Assembly (NCBI RefSeq): GCF_003590715.1
Contig: NZ_QQVY01000003.1
Location: 1-64,000, forward strand
Origin: Paracoccus sp. JM45
GTDB taxonomy: Bacteria; Pseudomonadota; Alphaproteobacteria; Rhodobacterales; Rhodobacteraceae
Direction: 5' to 3'
Length of the DNA: 64,000 nucleotides
Both the position numbers and the translations under genes were made by a program. Positions 1-7,822 of this stretch are shown here, one piece after another. The notes beneath the pieces were generated by a model. That model was not told where the DNA came from, did not search any database, and worked only from the letters and a program-made list of their open reading frames with translations. Position 1 is the stretch's first letter; each line of letters begins with the position of its first letter.

Positions 1-267
1 GGGGCTCTTCTGGCAGACAAAGCGTTTGACGCGAACTGGCTTCTGGAAGAACTGGATGCACGTGGGGCAAGCGCCGTGATCCCACCGAAATCAAACCGAA
101 AGCAACAGCCTAACTACGACGCAGACGCTTACAAGTGGCGCCATATGGTTGAAAACTACTTCGCAAAGATCAAGGAATTCCGAGGTATAGCAACACGCTA
201 TGACAAGACCGATTGCAGCTACACCGCCAATTGGAACCTCGCCGCAGCCCTGATTGCTGCAAGATGA
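1..267 (+). CDS. IS5-family transposase, 3' fragment (5' end outside window)
   Basis: The frame is open from the first base and ends in TGA at 265-267, giving 88 residues of a DDE transposase C-terminus. The segment reading LLADKAFDANWL followed by a VIPPKSNRK block, and the later Y-x-W-R-H-x-V-E-N-x-F motif holding the final catalytic Glu, are typical of the second frame of IS5-type elements. It lies only 13 bases from the stop codon of the opposing fliL-like gene. Whether the complete element is intact cannot be judged, because its left part is outside the window. Confidence 0.85.
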   Translation, partial: GALLADKAFDANWLLEELDARGASAVIPPKSNRKQQPNYDADAYKWRHMVENYFAKIKEFRGIATRYDKTDCSYTANWNLAAALIAAR

Positions 268-280
268 ATGTCCATGGGCC
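1..280 (+). mobile_element. Right end of an IS5-type insertion sequence
   Basis: After the transposase stop there are only about 13 bases before the CTAG at 281-284, which contains the stop codon of the fliL-like gene on the other strand. IS5-group elements commonly target short CTAG or TA sites, so the element end is inferred to fall near 280, with CTAG as the target. The left end and its inverted repeat are outside the window, so the terminus is an inference. Confidence 0.45.
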
Positions 281-793
281 CTAGCCCTGCTGTCTGGCAA
301 TATCTTCGATCAGAACGGCCTTTAGCGGCAGATCGGTGACTGTGGATGCCGCCTTCAACAGATCTTGGCGTAGGGCCACCAGATTGCGGTCCGCGGTATA
401 ATTTCCGTCAAAGCCGCCGGTATTGGCGTGGATCAACAACTGGCGCAGCAGGGCATCACGTAGAGCATGTTCCTTCTTGCGCATCGCCTCGATGCTGGCG
501 GCATCGGTTTGCAGCGTCAGCGTGATGATCATCAACTCGTTGCTGTCGCCCTGACGCGCCAAGGGAACGAAAAACTGCGTGGGAAAGGTGAACCAACCTT
601 CGGCGCTGGTATGATCACCCGATACCCCATGGTCGTCTTTGGCGGTGGCGTGATCATCATCGGCATGCTGTACCGAGTGGCTTTCCGGCGTAGGGCTGGC
701 CGCATCAGCCGGTGCGCGCAACATATCACCGCCGAATGCGCCGCCCAGAAGGGCGACCAGCGGCAACAGGATCGGGATCAGTTTGCGGATCAT
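281..793 (-). CDS. fliL: FliL-like flagellar basal body-associated protein
   Basis: A 170-residue protein with an N-terminal membrane anchor (about residues 3-22), a His/Asp-rich periplasmic linker, and a C-terminal region containing a WFTFPTQFFVP segment. This suits the divergent, short FliL-like proteins placed last in Rhodobacterales flagellar clusters. FliL proteins sit around the stator at the motor periphery. It follows flgH by 9 bases and is the last gene of the minus-strand operon. The assignment rests on context as much as on sequence. An IS5-type element begins at its stop codon. Confidence 0.65.
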   Translation of the reverse strand: MIRKLIPILLPLVALLGGAFGGDMLRAPADAASPTPESHSVQHADDDHATAKDDHGVSGDHTSAEGWFTFPTQFFVPLARQGDSNELMIITLTLQTDAASIEAMRKKEHALRDALLRQLLIHANTGGFDGNYTADRNLVALRQDLLKAASTVTDLPLKAVLIEDIARQQG

Positions 794-802
794 GTCGGCC
801 CC

Positions 803-1528
803 TTAATACGGCAGCAGAATGTCAGCGATCTGCTGGCCATAGCGCGGTTGTTGCACATCGGTGATCTGGCCGCGCCCGCCATAGGAAATGCGCGCGCCTG
901 CGATGCGGTCATAGGCGATTTCATTGCTGCGATCGACATCGCCCAGACGGACAAAGCCACTGACGGTCAGTTCGCGCAGCTCGTAATTCACGCGGACCTC
1001 TTGCGTGCCCTCGATCTGCATTGATCCGTTGGGCAGGGTGTCCACCACCGTTGCGGCCACGCGCAACGTCAGCTTGTCGCGGCGCGAGATATTACCGCTG
1101 CCCTTATAGTTGGAGGAGGAAGAGGCATCCGCCAGTTCGTCAAAGCTGGCCCCTTCGGGCAGTTTATCGGCCAGACGCTGCGGAATGCCCGCCATCTGGG
1201 GAACGGACACGCTGTCCCCCGCCGATCTGTTCCGACCCGAGCTGTTGCTGATTTCGGCTTGATCGTCGATTTCGATCACGACAGTCAGGATGTCACCGCG
1301 CACGGCTGCGCGACGGTCGCTGATCAGCGATGATTGTGTGCCGGCCCATAGCGAAGCCGCGGCCTCGGGGCGGCCTGAATCAAGGGGCAGGTCAAGGGGC
1401 GGGTTGGTCATTGCCAGAAACTCCTCGGTGTCACGCGGGGATGACAGTTCGGGCGGCTGACCAACATTTGCAGCGCGTGCGCAACCGGCAACCGACAGGG
1501 CAAGGCACAGGAAATGGACTGGTTTCAT
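803..1528 (-). CDS. flgH: Flagellar L-ring protein FlgH
   Basis: A 241-residue outer-membrane lipoprotein that forms the L-ring around the flagellar rod. A lipoprotein signal is visible: a hydrophobic stretch followed by the lipobox ending Ala-Gly-Cys at about residue 16. Family features follow, including the SLW segment near residue 60, the DILTVVIEIDD motif, and the C-terminal block with a VRLGDVD-like segment and GRGQITDVQQPRYGQ-type ending. Length matches the family. It sits 11 bases after flgA in the flgG-flgA-flgH-fliL order. Confidence 0.95.
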   Translation of the reverse strand: MKPVHFLCLALSVAGCARAANVGQPPELSSPRDTEEFLAMTNPPLDLPLDSGRPEAAASLWAGTQSSLISDRRAAVRGDILTVVIEIDDQAEISNSSGRNRSAGDSVSVPQMAGIPQRLADKLPEGASFDELADASSSSNYKGSGNISRRDKLTLRVAATVVDTLPNGSMQIEGTQEVRVNYELRELTVSGFVRLGDVDRSNEIAYDRIAGARISYGGRGQITDVQQPRYGQQIADILLPY

Positions 1529-1539
1529 CGGGTGTTCCT

Positions 1540-1956
1540 TTAGTTCGTTACGGCCAAGCTGCCGTCGGGCATCACCTGCGCAGTAACCGTGCTGCGCGAG
1601 CCTATGTTCATCACGTGGATCATCTCGCCCGCCGCGCCGTCATTCATGGCGCGGCCTTCGGTATCGATCCGCAGGCCGCCGCGCAGAAAGGACAGCCGCA
1701 CGATCTGGTTCCGGTCCACCAGACGCGGCGCTTGCAGCATATTGCCGTGCAGGGGGCGGCCTTCGTAAATTGTAATGCGGGTCTGCATGCCAATGGCGGC
1801 TGACGGGTCGGTCAGGCCGGGGCGATCGGTGTCGATAACGCGCAGATCGCCTGCTGTAATCACGCTGCCTGCGGGCAGGGTATGTGCGGCACCAAGGCCG
1901 CCCGCCCATGCGTTTGCAGGCAGCAGCGCCAATACCAGAACCAGCGCGCGCATCAC
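1540..1956 (-). CDS. flgA: Flagella basal body P-ring formation chaperone FlgA (short form)
   Basis: A 138-residue exported protein that assists assembly of the P-ring protein FlgI in the periplasm. The signal peptide covers about residues 1-18, followed by a SAF-type domain (AAHTLPAGSVITAGDL) and the C-terminal GEMIHVMNIGSRSTVTAQV segment typical of FlgA. This short form lacks the N-terminal domain of enterobacterial FlgA, as is usual in Rhodobacterales. The start is GTG at 1956 or the adjacent ATG at 1953; the flgG stop codon overlaps them, indicating translational coupling. Confidence 0.9.
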   Translation of the reverse strand: MMRALVLVLALLPANAWAGGLGAAHTLPAGSVITAGDLRVIDTDRPGLTDPSAAIGMQTRITIYEGRPLHGNMLQAPRLVDRNQIVRLSFLRGGLRIDTEGRAMNDGAAGEMIHVMNIGSRSTVTAQVMPDGSLAVTN

Positions 1957-2736
1957 CGCACCTGCGTGGTTGCGCCAAGCATCTGGTCGGCGGCGGTGAT
2001 GACCTTGGCGTTCAATTCATAGCCGCGCTGGGCCTTGATCAGCTCGGTGATTTCGCGCACCGCATCGACCGAGCTTTCCTCAAGGTAACCCTGCCGCAGG
2101 GTTCCCAGCCCGTCCTGACCCGGATTGACGACCTGCGCGCCGCCGGATGCCGCAGTTTCGATGAACAGGTTGGACCCGATCGCCTCCAACCCTTTTTCGT
2201 TGGAAAAACCGGCCAAGGTCAGTTGGCCCAGCTGTTCTGGTTCGACGCGGTCGTTGAAATAGGCGTTCACCTCGCCGCCGGCACTGATCGAGATAGAGCG
2301 CGCGTCATCGGGAATGGTGATTTCCGGCACCACCGGATCCGTCGGATGTCACGATCAGCCCGTCGGGCGAGCGCTTCAACCCGCCATCGCGGGTATAGCC
2401 CGAAAGGCCCGAGGGCAGCGTGACCTCAAGATAGCCGTCGCCTTCGATGGCGATGTCCAGATCGCCACCGGTTGCGGTCAGCGCGCCTTGTTGCAGGTTG
2501 ACGCTGACGGCGGTGGGGCGGACGCCAAGGCCCAGCTGGACGCCTGCCGGAATGACGGTGCCATCGGCGGCGGTGACGCTGCCGGGTCGGGCGGCCTGCT
2601 GGTAATGCAGATCGGCGAATTCGGCGCGGCGGGCGTTATAACCGGTGGTGGACATGTTCGCGAGATTGTTCGACACGACCTCGACGCGGGTTTGCTGTGC
2701 GCTCATGCCGGTGGCGGCAATTTGCAGGGCTCTCAT
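1953..2736 (-). pseudogene. flgG: Flagellar distal rod protein FlgG, frameshifted
   Basis: The N-terminal part (2736 down to about 2340) has the rod signature SNNLANMSTTGY and reads normally to the motif GLIVTSDG. The FlgG sequence then continues in another frame from PEITIPDDARSISI to the C-terminal GYLEESSVDAVREI block and ends in TGA at 1953-1955. The total span is 784 nt, against 786 expected for the usual 261-residue protein, so two bases appear to be missing near 2335-2340. Translation of the first frame ends about 15 residues after the lesion. It could be a true mutation or a sequencing error; the reading frame on either side looks otherwise intact. Confidence 0.9.
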
Positions 2737-2746
2737 ATCTGGCTCC

Positions 2747-3463
2747 TTATCGGGTCATCGAGGTGATTGCGCTTCGGATGCGCTGGTCTTCGCGGTCAAG
2801 GAAAGACTGGCCCAGTTCGTAGGCGCGCTGGACTTCGATCATGCGGGTGATCTCCATGATCGGATCGACGTTTGAATCTTCCAGAAAGCCTTGGCGGACG
2901 CGGGGATCTTCGGCGGGCTGTGGTTCGCCCTGAACGCTGAACAATGTGCCGCCCTGATGTTTGGGGGTTTTACCTTCTGGCGCGTTCACCACACCGATGC
3001 GGCCAAAGGGCAGACCGTTCGACGACAGAGTGCCATCGGCCCCGATAGACACCGAACCGGCACCGGCGGGCAGGATGATCGGCGCTTGGCCTTCATCCAG
3101 CAGGCGGTTGCCATCGGCGTTCATCAATTCCCCCTCGGCCCCCGGCATGAAGGCACCGGCGCGGGTCAGGCGCACGCCTTCGGGGGTTTCGACCATGAAA
3201 AAGCCGTCGCCTTCGATGGCCAGATCAAGGTTGTTATTCGTCTGCGTCAGCACGCCCTGTTTCAGGTCCAGCATCCGCCCGCGGGCATCCGCCATCGACA
3301 GCGTGCCGCCCTGACGGTCCAGCGCTGACAGATGTTCGGCAAAGATCACGCCTTCGCGGCGAAAGCCGGTGGTATTGGCGTTGGCGATATTGTTGGCCAC
3401 GACGCGCATTTCGCGCATCAGGCCGGATTGGCGGGTCAGGCTGGCGTAGATGGCGTTATCCAT
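2747..3463 (-). CDS. flgF: Flagellar proximal rod protein FlgF
   Basis: A 238-residue rod protein, exported by the flagellar type III apparatus. The N-terminus (MDNAIYASLTRQSG) and the ANNIANANTTGFRRE motif identify the flagellar rod/hook family and FlgF specifically. The central NLDLAIEGDGFFMVET motif and the C-terminal GFLEDSNVDPIMEITRMIEVQRAYE helix are complete. It follows fliQ and precedes flgG by 10 bases. Length and motifs indicate a functional protein. Confidence 0.95.
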   Translation of the reverse strand: MDNAIYASLTRQSGLMREMRVVANNIANANTTGFRREGVIFAEHLSALDRQGGTLSMADARGRMLDLKQGVLTQTNNNLDLAIEGDGFFMVETPEGVRLTRAGAFMPGAEGELMNADGNRLLDEGQAPIILPAGAGSVSIGADGTLSSNGLPFGRIGVVNAPEGKTPKHQGGTLFSVQGEPQPAEDPRVRQGFLEDSNVDPIMEITRMIEVQRAYELGQSFLDREDQRIRSAITSMTR

Positions 3464-3467
3464 GATG

Positions 3468-3734
3468 TCAGCTTTCTGCGATCAGGGGGATGATCTGCCC
3501 CAGATAAAAATCCGACAACGCCGTGGTCATAAAACTCATCGAAACCCAGAACACGACCAGCATCAGCCCGACTTTGGGCACAAAGGTCAGTGTCATTTCC
3601 TGAACCGAGGTCAGCGCCTGAAACAGGCCGATGACCACGCCGGTGATCAGCGCGACCCCCAGCAGCGGGGCAGATATCCGCACGGCGATCAGCAGCGACT
3701 GCCGCAGCATGTCGAACAGAATGGTTTCGTTCAT
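3468..3734 (-). CDS. fliQ: Flagellar biosynthetic protein FliQ
   Basis: An 88-residue integral membrane protein of the flagellar export gate. It has two hydrophobic helices (about residues 13-37 and 50-72) and the family motif SAPLLGVALITGVVIGLFQALTS-type, followed by TLTFVPKVG. The start at 3734 is fixed by homology and by its TGATG overlap with the fliE stop codon. A longer open frame extends upstream but overlaps fliE and is not coding. The other gate genes (fliP, fliR, flhA, flhB) are not in this window. Confidence 0.95.
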   Translation of the reverse strand: MNETILFDMLRQSLLIAVRISAPLLGVALITGVVIGLFQALTSVQEMTLTFVPKVGLMLVVFWVSMSFMTTALSDFYLGQIIPLIAES

Positions 3735-4018
3735 CAGACCGGCATCCGCAGGATTTCCTGATATGCCTCGACGACCTTGTCGCGGATGGCGACCACGGTT
3801 TCCATGGCCATCTGCGCCTCGGCGATGGTCTGGACCAGCTGGTGGGTGTTGACCTGACCGGTCATTGCACCGGTGGACACCTGATCGACCTGTTCCATAT
3901 GGGCGGCGAAATCCTGCGCCATCTGGCCCAGCTTGGCGGTGCCCGATGCCTGCCCGTCGGGGGCGACGGCGGTGCGGGCGGCGGAATATGCGTTGGCGGC
4001 GTTCAATCCTGAAATCAT
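3734..4018 (-). CDS. fliE: Flagellar hook-basal body complex protein FliE
   Basis: A 94-residue protein linking the MS-ring to the rod. The C-terminal half carries the family pattern of a Val-x-Thr-His-Gln-Leu segment, then AEAQMAMETVVAIRDKVVEAYQEILRMPV, the typical FliE ending. Length fits the family (about 95-105). The stop overlaps the fliQ start by one base, and flgC lies 14 bases upstream, consistent with one transcript. Confidence 0.95.
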   Translation of the reverse strand: MISGLNAANAYSAARTAVAPDGQASGTAKLGQMAQDFAAHMEQVDQVSTGAMTGQVNTHQLVQTIAEAQMAMETVVAIRDKVVEAYQEILRMPV

Positions 4019-4032
4019 GTGCTGTTGCCTTT

Positions 4033-4425
4033 CTAGCGACGGAGAATATCAAGCAAAGCGCTGCCCATCTGGCGGCTTTGTTCGAACATGCGAAGGTTGG
4101 CTTCGTAACTGCGACCCGCTTCGCGGCTGTCCGCGATTTCGATCACGACATCGACGTTCGAGCCCTGAAAATAGCCGTCATCATCGGCCATCGGATGGCT
4201 GGGGTCATAGATGCGCGGCAGTGCGGTCCGGTCCAGTTGCAGGCGGCCTGCCTGAACCTCGCCCGTGGGGCGTCCGAAGTCGGTTGCCTGTTCGAAGCTG
4301 ACCAGTTTGCGGCGATAGCCGGGGGTATCGGCATTCGCCATGTTTTCGGCCGTGTGGCGCATGCGTTCGCTTTGGGCGCGCATTCCTGATGCGGCCAGAC
4401 GCAGCGCGCTGATCTGTTCGGTCAT
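4033..4425 (-). CDS. flgC: Flagellar proximal rod protein FlgC
   Basis: A 130-residue rod protein. It has the family N-terminal helix and rod signature (AENMANADTPGYRRK), a DPSHPMADDDGYF segment found in FlgC, and a C-terminal helix containing EIADSREAGRSYEANLRMFE. Length is normal. It lies 12 bases after flgB and precedes fliE in the flgB-flgC-fliE order seen in many bacteria. Confidence 0.95.
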   Translation of the reverse strand: MTEQISALRLAASGMRAQSERMRHTAENMANADTPGYRRKLVSFEQATDFGRPTGEVQAGRLQLDRTALPRIYDPSHPMADDDGYFQGSNVDVVIEIADSREAGRSYEANLRMFEQSRQMGSALLDILRR

Positions 4426-4437
4426 GATCCTGTCCCC

Positions 4438-4827
4438 TTACCCGCGACCCAGACTGGTCCGCATCAGGTCCAGCGCGGACCGGTAAATGCCAAGCGACAG
4501 GTCGCTGTCGCGCTTGGTTTCGGCGGCGCGGACCATTTCTTCCTCGATCGATACGCTGTTGCCGTTGGGCGATGCCTGCTGGCCGGTGTCGATGACGCGG
4601 GCCGCGTCCAGCGCCCATTGCGGGCTGTCCAGATGGCGCGGATTGGTGACCCGCAGATCGTCCCCGACCAAGGTGCGACGATAGCTTTCGTCGAAATCCT
4701 GCATGTCGGCGGCGCGGTATCCAGGCGTATCCGCATTGGCAATATTGCGCGCCACCACAAGCTGGCGCTGTGACACGTGCTGGCCCATCGCATGGACCAT
4801 CCGCATCATTTCGATTTTCTCAAACAT
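4438..4827 (-). CDS. flgB: Flagellar proximal rod protein FlgB
   Basis: A 129-residue rod protein and the first gene of the minus-strand flagellar operon. Motif ARNIANADTPGYRAADMQDFD is the FlgB form of the rod signature; the C-terminal helix contains EMVRAAETKRDSDLSLGIYRSALDLM. The ATG at 4827 is preferred over an upstream one at 4842, because a GAGGAG ribosome-binding site lies about 6 bases ahead and MFEKIEMM matches the family N-terminus. It diverges from fliI across a short shared promoter region. Confidence 0.93.
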   Translation of the reverse strand: MFEKIEMMRMVHAMGQHVSQRQLVVARNIANADTPGYRAADMQDFDESYRRTLVGDDLRVTNPRHLDSPQWALDAARVIDTGQQASPNGNSVSIEEEMVRAAETKRDSDLSLGIYRSALDLMRTSLGRG

Positions 4828-4918
4828 GAGGCTTCTCCTCAATCACGATAAACCCGGTCTTAACCCCGATTCCTTTAGAAACCCTTTCGTGGACGACGAA
4901 AAATCAGGGGCGTTTGGA
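4828..4918. promoter_or_regulatory. flgB/fliI divergent promoter region with CtrA-like half-site and GANTC site
   Basis: The 91-base gap must hold promoters for both flagellar transcripts. It contains TTAACC at 4860-4865, matching the half-site bound by the alphaproteobacterial cell-cycle regulator CtrA, and GATTC at 4868-4872, a GANTC methylation site. The window also encodes a CcrM-type methyltransferase. The combination suggests cell-cycle control, but both motifs are short and could occur by chance. Confidence 0.4.
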
Positions 4919-6238
4919 ATGGACAGACTGGAATCGATTGCTGGGCGTCTGGCGCAGATGCGGATCGCCACCTATTGCGGCAGGGTGCAGTCGATCCGTG
5001 CCGGGCTGGTCAGGGTGGAAGGGCTGAACAGCCACGCATCGGTCGGGGACCGCGTCAGTATTACCCTGCCATCGGGTGATCTTACGGCGGAAATCGTCGG
5101 CTTGTCCCATGAACACGCCGAGTCTTTGCCTGAAGGCGGGATCGAGGGGTTGTCGGTCGGCGCGCAGGTCCGGTTGCTGCATGCCCCGCGCATCGCCCCT
5201 TGCGACGCATGGATCGGCCGCATCATTGACCCGCTTGGTCGCCCGCTGGATGGTCGCCCGCTGTCGCACGGCCTGCATGAACGCGGGTTCCGGTCCGATC
5301 CGCCACCTGCCGTCACCCGCAAACGCCTTGGCGCGCGGCTGGATACAGGGCTGGCGGTGTTCGATACGTTGCTGCCTTTGGTTGCGGGGCAGCGGGTGGG
5401 GTTGTTTGCAGGATCGGGGGTGGGAAAATCGACCTTGCTGTCGATGATGGCAAAAGGGGTGCAGGCCGATGTCGTTGTGATCGCGATGATCGGTGAACGG
5501 GGCCGCGAATTGCGGGAATTCGTCGAAAAGACCATGGGTGCAGAAGGGATGAAGCGGACGGTGATTGTAGCCGCGACATCAGACCAGTCGCCGCTGATGC
5601 GACGGCGCTGTGCATGGGCCGCCATGTCAGTGGCCGAATATTTCCGCGATCAGGGCAAGCATGTGCTGTTTCTGGCCGACAGCATCACCCGCTTTGCCGA
5701 AGCGCATCGTGAAATCGCCTTGGCCGCAGGCGAAGCGCCCAGCTATCGCGGGTTTCCGCCTTCGGTGTCGAATCTGATCATGGCGCTGGCCGAACGTTCA
5801 GGGCCGGGTCCGGAAGGCGCAGGCGACATTACCGGCATTTTCAGTGTGCTGGTTGCGGGGTCGGATATGGAGGAGCCAGTGGCCGATATCCTGCGCGGGA
5901 CGCTGGATGGCCATATTGTTCTGGACCGCACCATTGCCGAACGTGGCCGTTTCCCCGCCGTTGATGTCGTGCGATCCGTGTCGCGGTCGCTGCCCGATGC
6001 CGCCAGCACGGCGGAAAATGCCTTGATCACCCGCGCCCGCGCCGCCCTTGGGGCCTACGCCGAATCAGAGCTGATGATTCGCGCCGGACTCTATGCGCCG
6101 GGGTCCGATCCCAAACTGGACGAGGCTGTGCGACTGTTCCCGAAACTGGACGAATTTGTCACCCGCCGCTGCGGATCTGTGACGGAAAGCTTTGCCGCGC
6201 TGGACGTCTCGATGCGGCACGGCGTCAGGACACGGTGA
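4919..6238 (+). CDS. fliI: Flagellum-specific ATPase FliI
   Basis: A 439-residue ATPase that energises export of flagellar subunits. It is related to F1-ATPase beta. It has the Walker A segment GLFAGSGVGKST near residue 165, followed by the GERGREL motif, a Walker B HVLFLADSITRFAEAHRE region, and the SYRGFPPSV and AERSGPG blocks typical of FliI/YscN. The ATG at 4919 (MDRLESIAGRLAQ) is chosen because it gives the family length; the frame stays open upstream, but that part is antisense to flgB. Confidence 0.95.
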   Translation: MDRLESIAGRLAQMRIATYCGRVQSIRAGLVRVEGLNSHASVGDRVSITLPSGDLTAEIVGLSHEHAESLPEGGIEGLSVGAQVRLLHAPRIAPCDAWIGRIIDPLGRPLDGRPLSHGLHERGFRSDPPPAVTRKRLGARLDTGLAVFDTLLPLVAGQRVGLFAGSGVGKSTLLSMMAKGVQADVVVIAMIGERGRELREFVEKTMGAEGMKRTVIVAATSDQSPLMRRRCAWAAMSVAEYFRDQGKHVLFLADSITRFAEAHREIALAAGEAPSYRGFPPSVSNLIMALAERSGPGPEGAGDITGIFSVLVAGSDMEEPVADILRGTLDGHIVLDRTIAERGRFPAVDVVRSVSRSLPDAASTAENALITRARAALGAYAESELMIRAGLYAPGSDPKLDEAVRLFPKLDEFVTRRCGSVTESFAALDVSMRHGVRTR

Positions 6239-6357
6239 AACCAAGCCGTTGGTTGTGCGTTTGGCGACTTAATGAATGTTAGACCTGGCAGCGGGGGCAT
6301 TGCGTCGAAAATGCTGATTTGCAAGTGTCCGCCAGCCTCGGAAAGGAGGGGGATGAA

Positions 6358-7089
6358 ATGGCGATAACTGAATATTTTATCCGTTTTCTTCAACGGCGTG
6401 ACGCCTTGCAGGACCGTGATCTGGAACGCTTACGGAATGTCCGCACCCAGCATGTCAGCTTTGCGTCCGGCGATGTGATTGTGCCAGCCGACAGGTCCGC
6501 ACGGCGCAGTTGTATGATGTTGCGCGGTCTGTCCGCACGGTCGCATCAACTGGTCGGACGGTCCGAGGAAAGGGTCATCACCGCCCTGCATGTTCCGGGC
6601 GATTTTGTCGATCTGCACGGCTTTGTTCTGGCGGGTCTGGAACATTCGGTCGTCGCCATCGGCAACGCCGAGGTCGAATTTATCGACCACGCCGAACTGA
6701 CCGAGATCACCGAAAATTTTCCCCATCTAACGCGACTGCTGTGGATGGCAACGCTGATCGACGCGGCAGTGCACCGGCAATGGCTGGTTGCTGCGGCATC
6801 CTTGCGGTCCAGTGCACATCTGGCACATCTGTTGTGCGAGATTTACACCCGTCTGAACGCCGTCGGCGCGGCAGGAAACCACCAGTTTTCCCTGCCTCTG
6901 TTGCAGCGGGAACTGGCTGATATTCTTGGATATTCTCCGATCCATGTGAACCGCGCGGTGCGTGATCTGCGGGATCGCGGAATGATCCGCTGGTCAGGGG
7001 CCGATATCCAGATTCTGGATTGGCATGGTCTAGCCACCTTGGCCCGCTTTGATCCCAGTTATCTGGATATGGAACGCCAAAGCCGCTAG
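6358..7089 (+). CDS. Crp/Fnr-family transcriptional regulator
   Basis: A 243-residue regulator. The N-terminal part forms a cyclic-nucleotide-binding-like beta-roll (GDVIVPADRS, LHVPGDFVDLHGFVL), and the C-terminal part has a winged helix-turn-helix around LQRELADILGYSPIHVNRAVRDLRDRGMI (about residues 175-205). No cysteine cluster for an Fnr-type iron-sulfur centre is seen near the N-terminus. The ATG at 6358 follows a strong GGAGG site at 6344. It stands alone between fliI and the convergent extensin-like gene. Its targets and effector are unknown. Confidence 0.9.
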   Translation: MAITEYFIRFLQRRDALQDRDLERLRNVRTQHVSFASGDVIVPADRSARRSCMMLRGLSARSHQLVGRSEERVITALHVPGDFVDLHGFVLAGLEHSVVAIGNAEVEFIDHAELTEITENFPHLTRLLWMATLIDAAVHRQWLVAAASLRSSAHLAHLLCEIYTRLNAVGAAGNHQFSLPLLQRELADILGYSPIHVNRAVRDLRDRGMIRWSGADIQILDWHGLATLARFDPSYLDMERQSR

Positions 7090-7093
7090 ACGG

Positions 7094-7822
7094 CTATTCA
7101 CACAGCCGCCAGCCGTTGTTTCGTGCTGCCATATCTAGATGCAGATGGTTGTCATGGGCGGCATTGGCGCCGGGTCCAAGAACGGTTGTGAACAACAGGC
7201 AGGCCGTTCCGCGTGCTGCCCGCAGAAAGCTTTCGGCCTGATTGCCGTCGCCAACACGCGGCTGGACGGTCAGGCTGGTGCCATCATCGAAATCAAAGCC
7301 CATGATATCGACCGCACTGCCATAGGCATGTTCGGATTGTTTGGGAACGTCAACCCCCGTACCGACCCTGTCACGGCAACTGAAGGCAGGTCCGGTTTGC
7401 AGCGCGGTCAACTGCGGCGCGCCATCCAGCAACGCAGCCGCCGGACGCAGGAATTGTTGCGTCCAAAGGGCAATCGACCGTGCCGTATCACAACGCATGA
7501 CCGGATTGCCCGTTAGTGTAACACCGGGAATGATCCGCGTGACGCGCAAAGGGCGGGCGATGCCACAATCACGGTCTGCAGGGTCGGTCAGGGCAGGTTC
7601 GACCGTATAACTTGTGCCCATCAAGGACAGGGCCAGTCGGCAGGCGGCAAATTCCTGTTCTGTTTCGGCTTGGGCCGACCACAAAGGCGGCATGGGTGGC
7701 CCTTGCATGGGCCGGTCCTGTGCCACGGAAGGCCGGTCGGGGGGCCGCGGATTGCTGTCTTGCGCCGCCAGCGGTCCTGCCAGTGCGATCAGCAGTGCTG
7801 TCAGGACCCCCCGCCGGATCAT
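7094..7822 (-). CDS. Extensin-like family protein (exported)
   Basis: A 242-residue protein with a signal peptide (cleavage after about residue 20, LAGPLAAQ) and a Pro-rich linker. The C-terminal extensin-like domain carries the motifs VMRCDTARSIALW, SEHAYGSAVDIMGFDF and HDNHLHLD, which resemble metal-binding residues of M15/DUF882-type peptidases. Four or more cysteines suggest periplasmic disulfides. Its ATG overlaps the stop of the upstream L,D-transpeptidase gene (ATGA), so the pair is co-translated, consistent with a role in peptidoglycan handling. Confidence 0.85.
   Translation of the reverse strand: MIRRGVLTALLIALAGPLAAQDSNPRPPDRPSVAQDRPMQGPPMPPLWSAQAETEQEFAACRLALSLMGTSYTVEPALTDPADRDCGIARPLRVTRIIPGVTLTGNPVMRCDTARSIALWTQQFLRPAAALLDGAPQLTALQTGPAFSCRDRVGTGVDVPKQSEHAYGSAVDIMGFDFDDGTSLTVQPRVGDGNQAESFLRAARGTACLLFTTVLGPGANAAHDNHLHLDMAARNNGWRLCE

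Noticed and set aside
3735-4052. Long upstream extension of fliQ
   Set aside because: It overlaps fliE in another frame and is Arg/Pro-rich nonsense; the FliQ family starts at 3734.
4703-4918. Upstream extension of fliI
   Set aside because: It is antisense to flgB; FliI proteins begin near MDRLESIAG.
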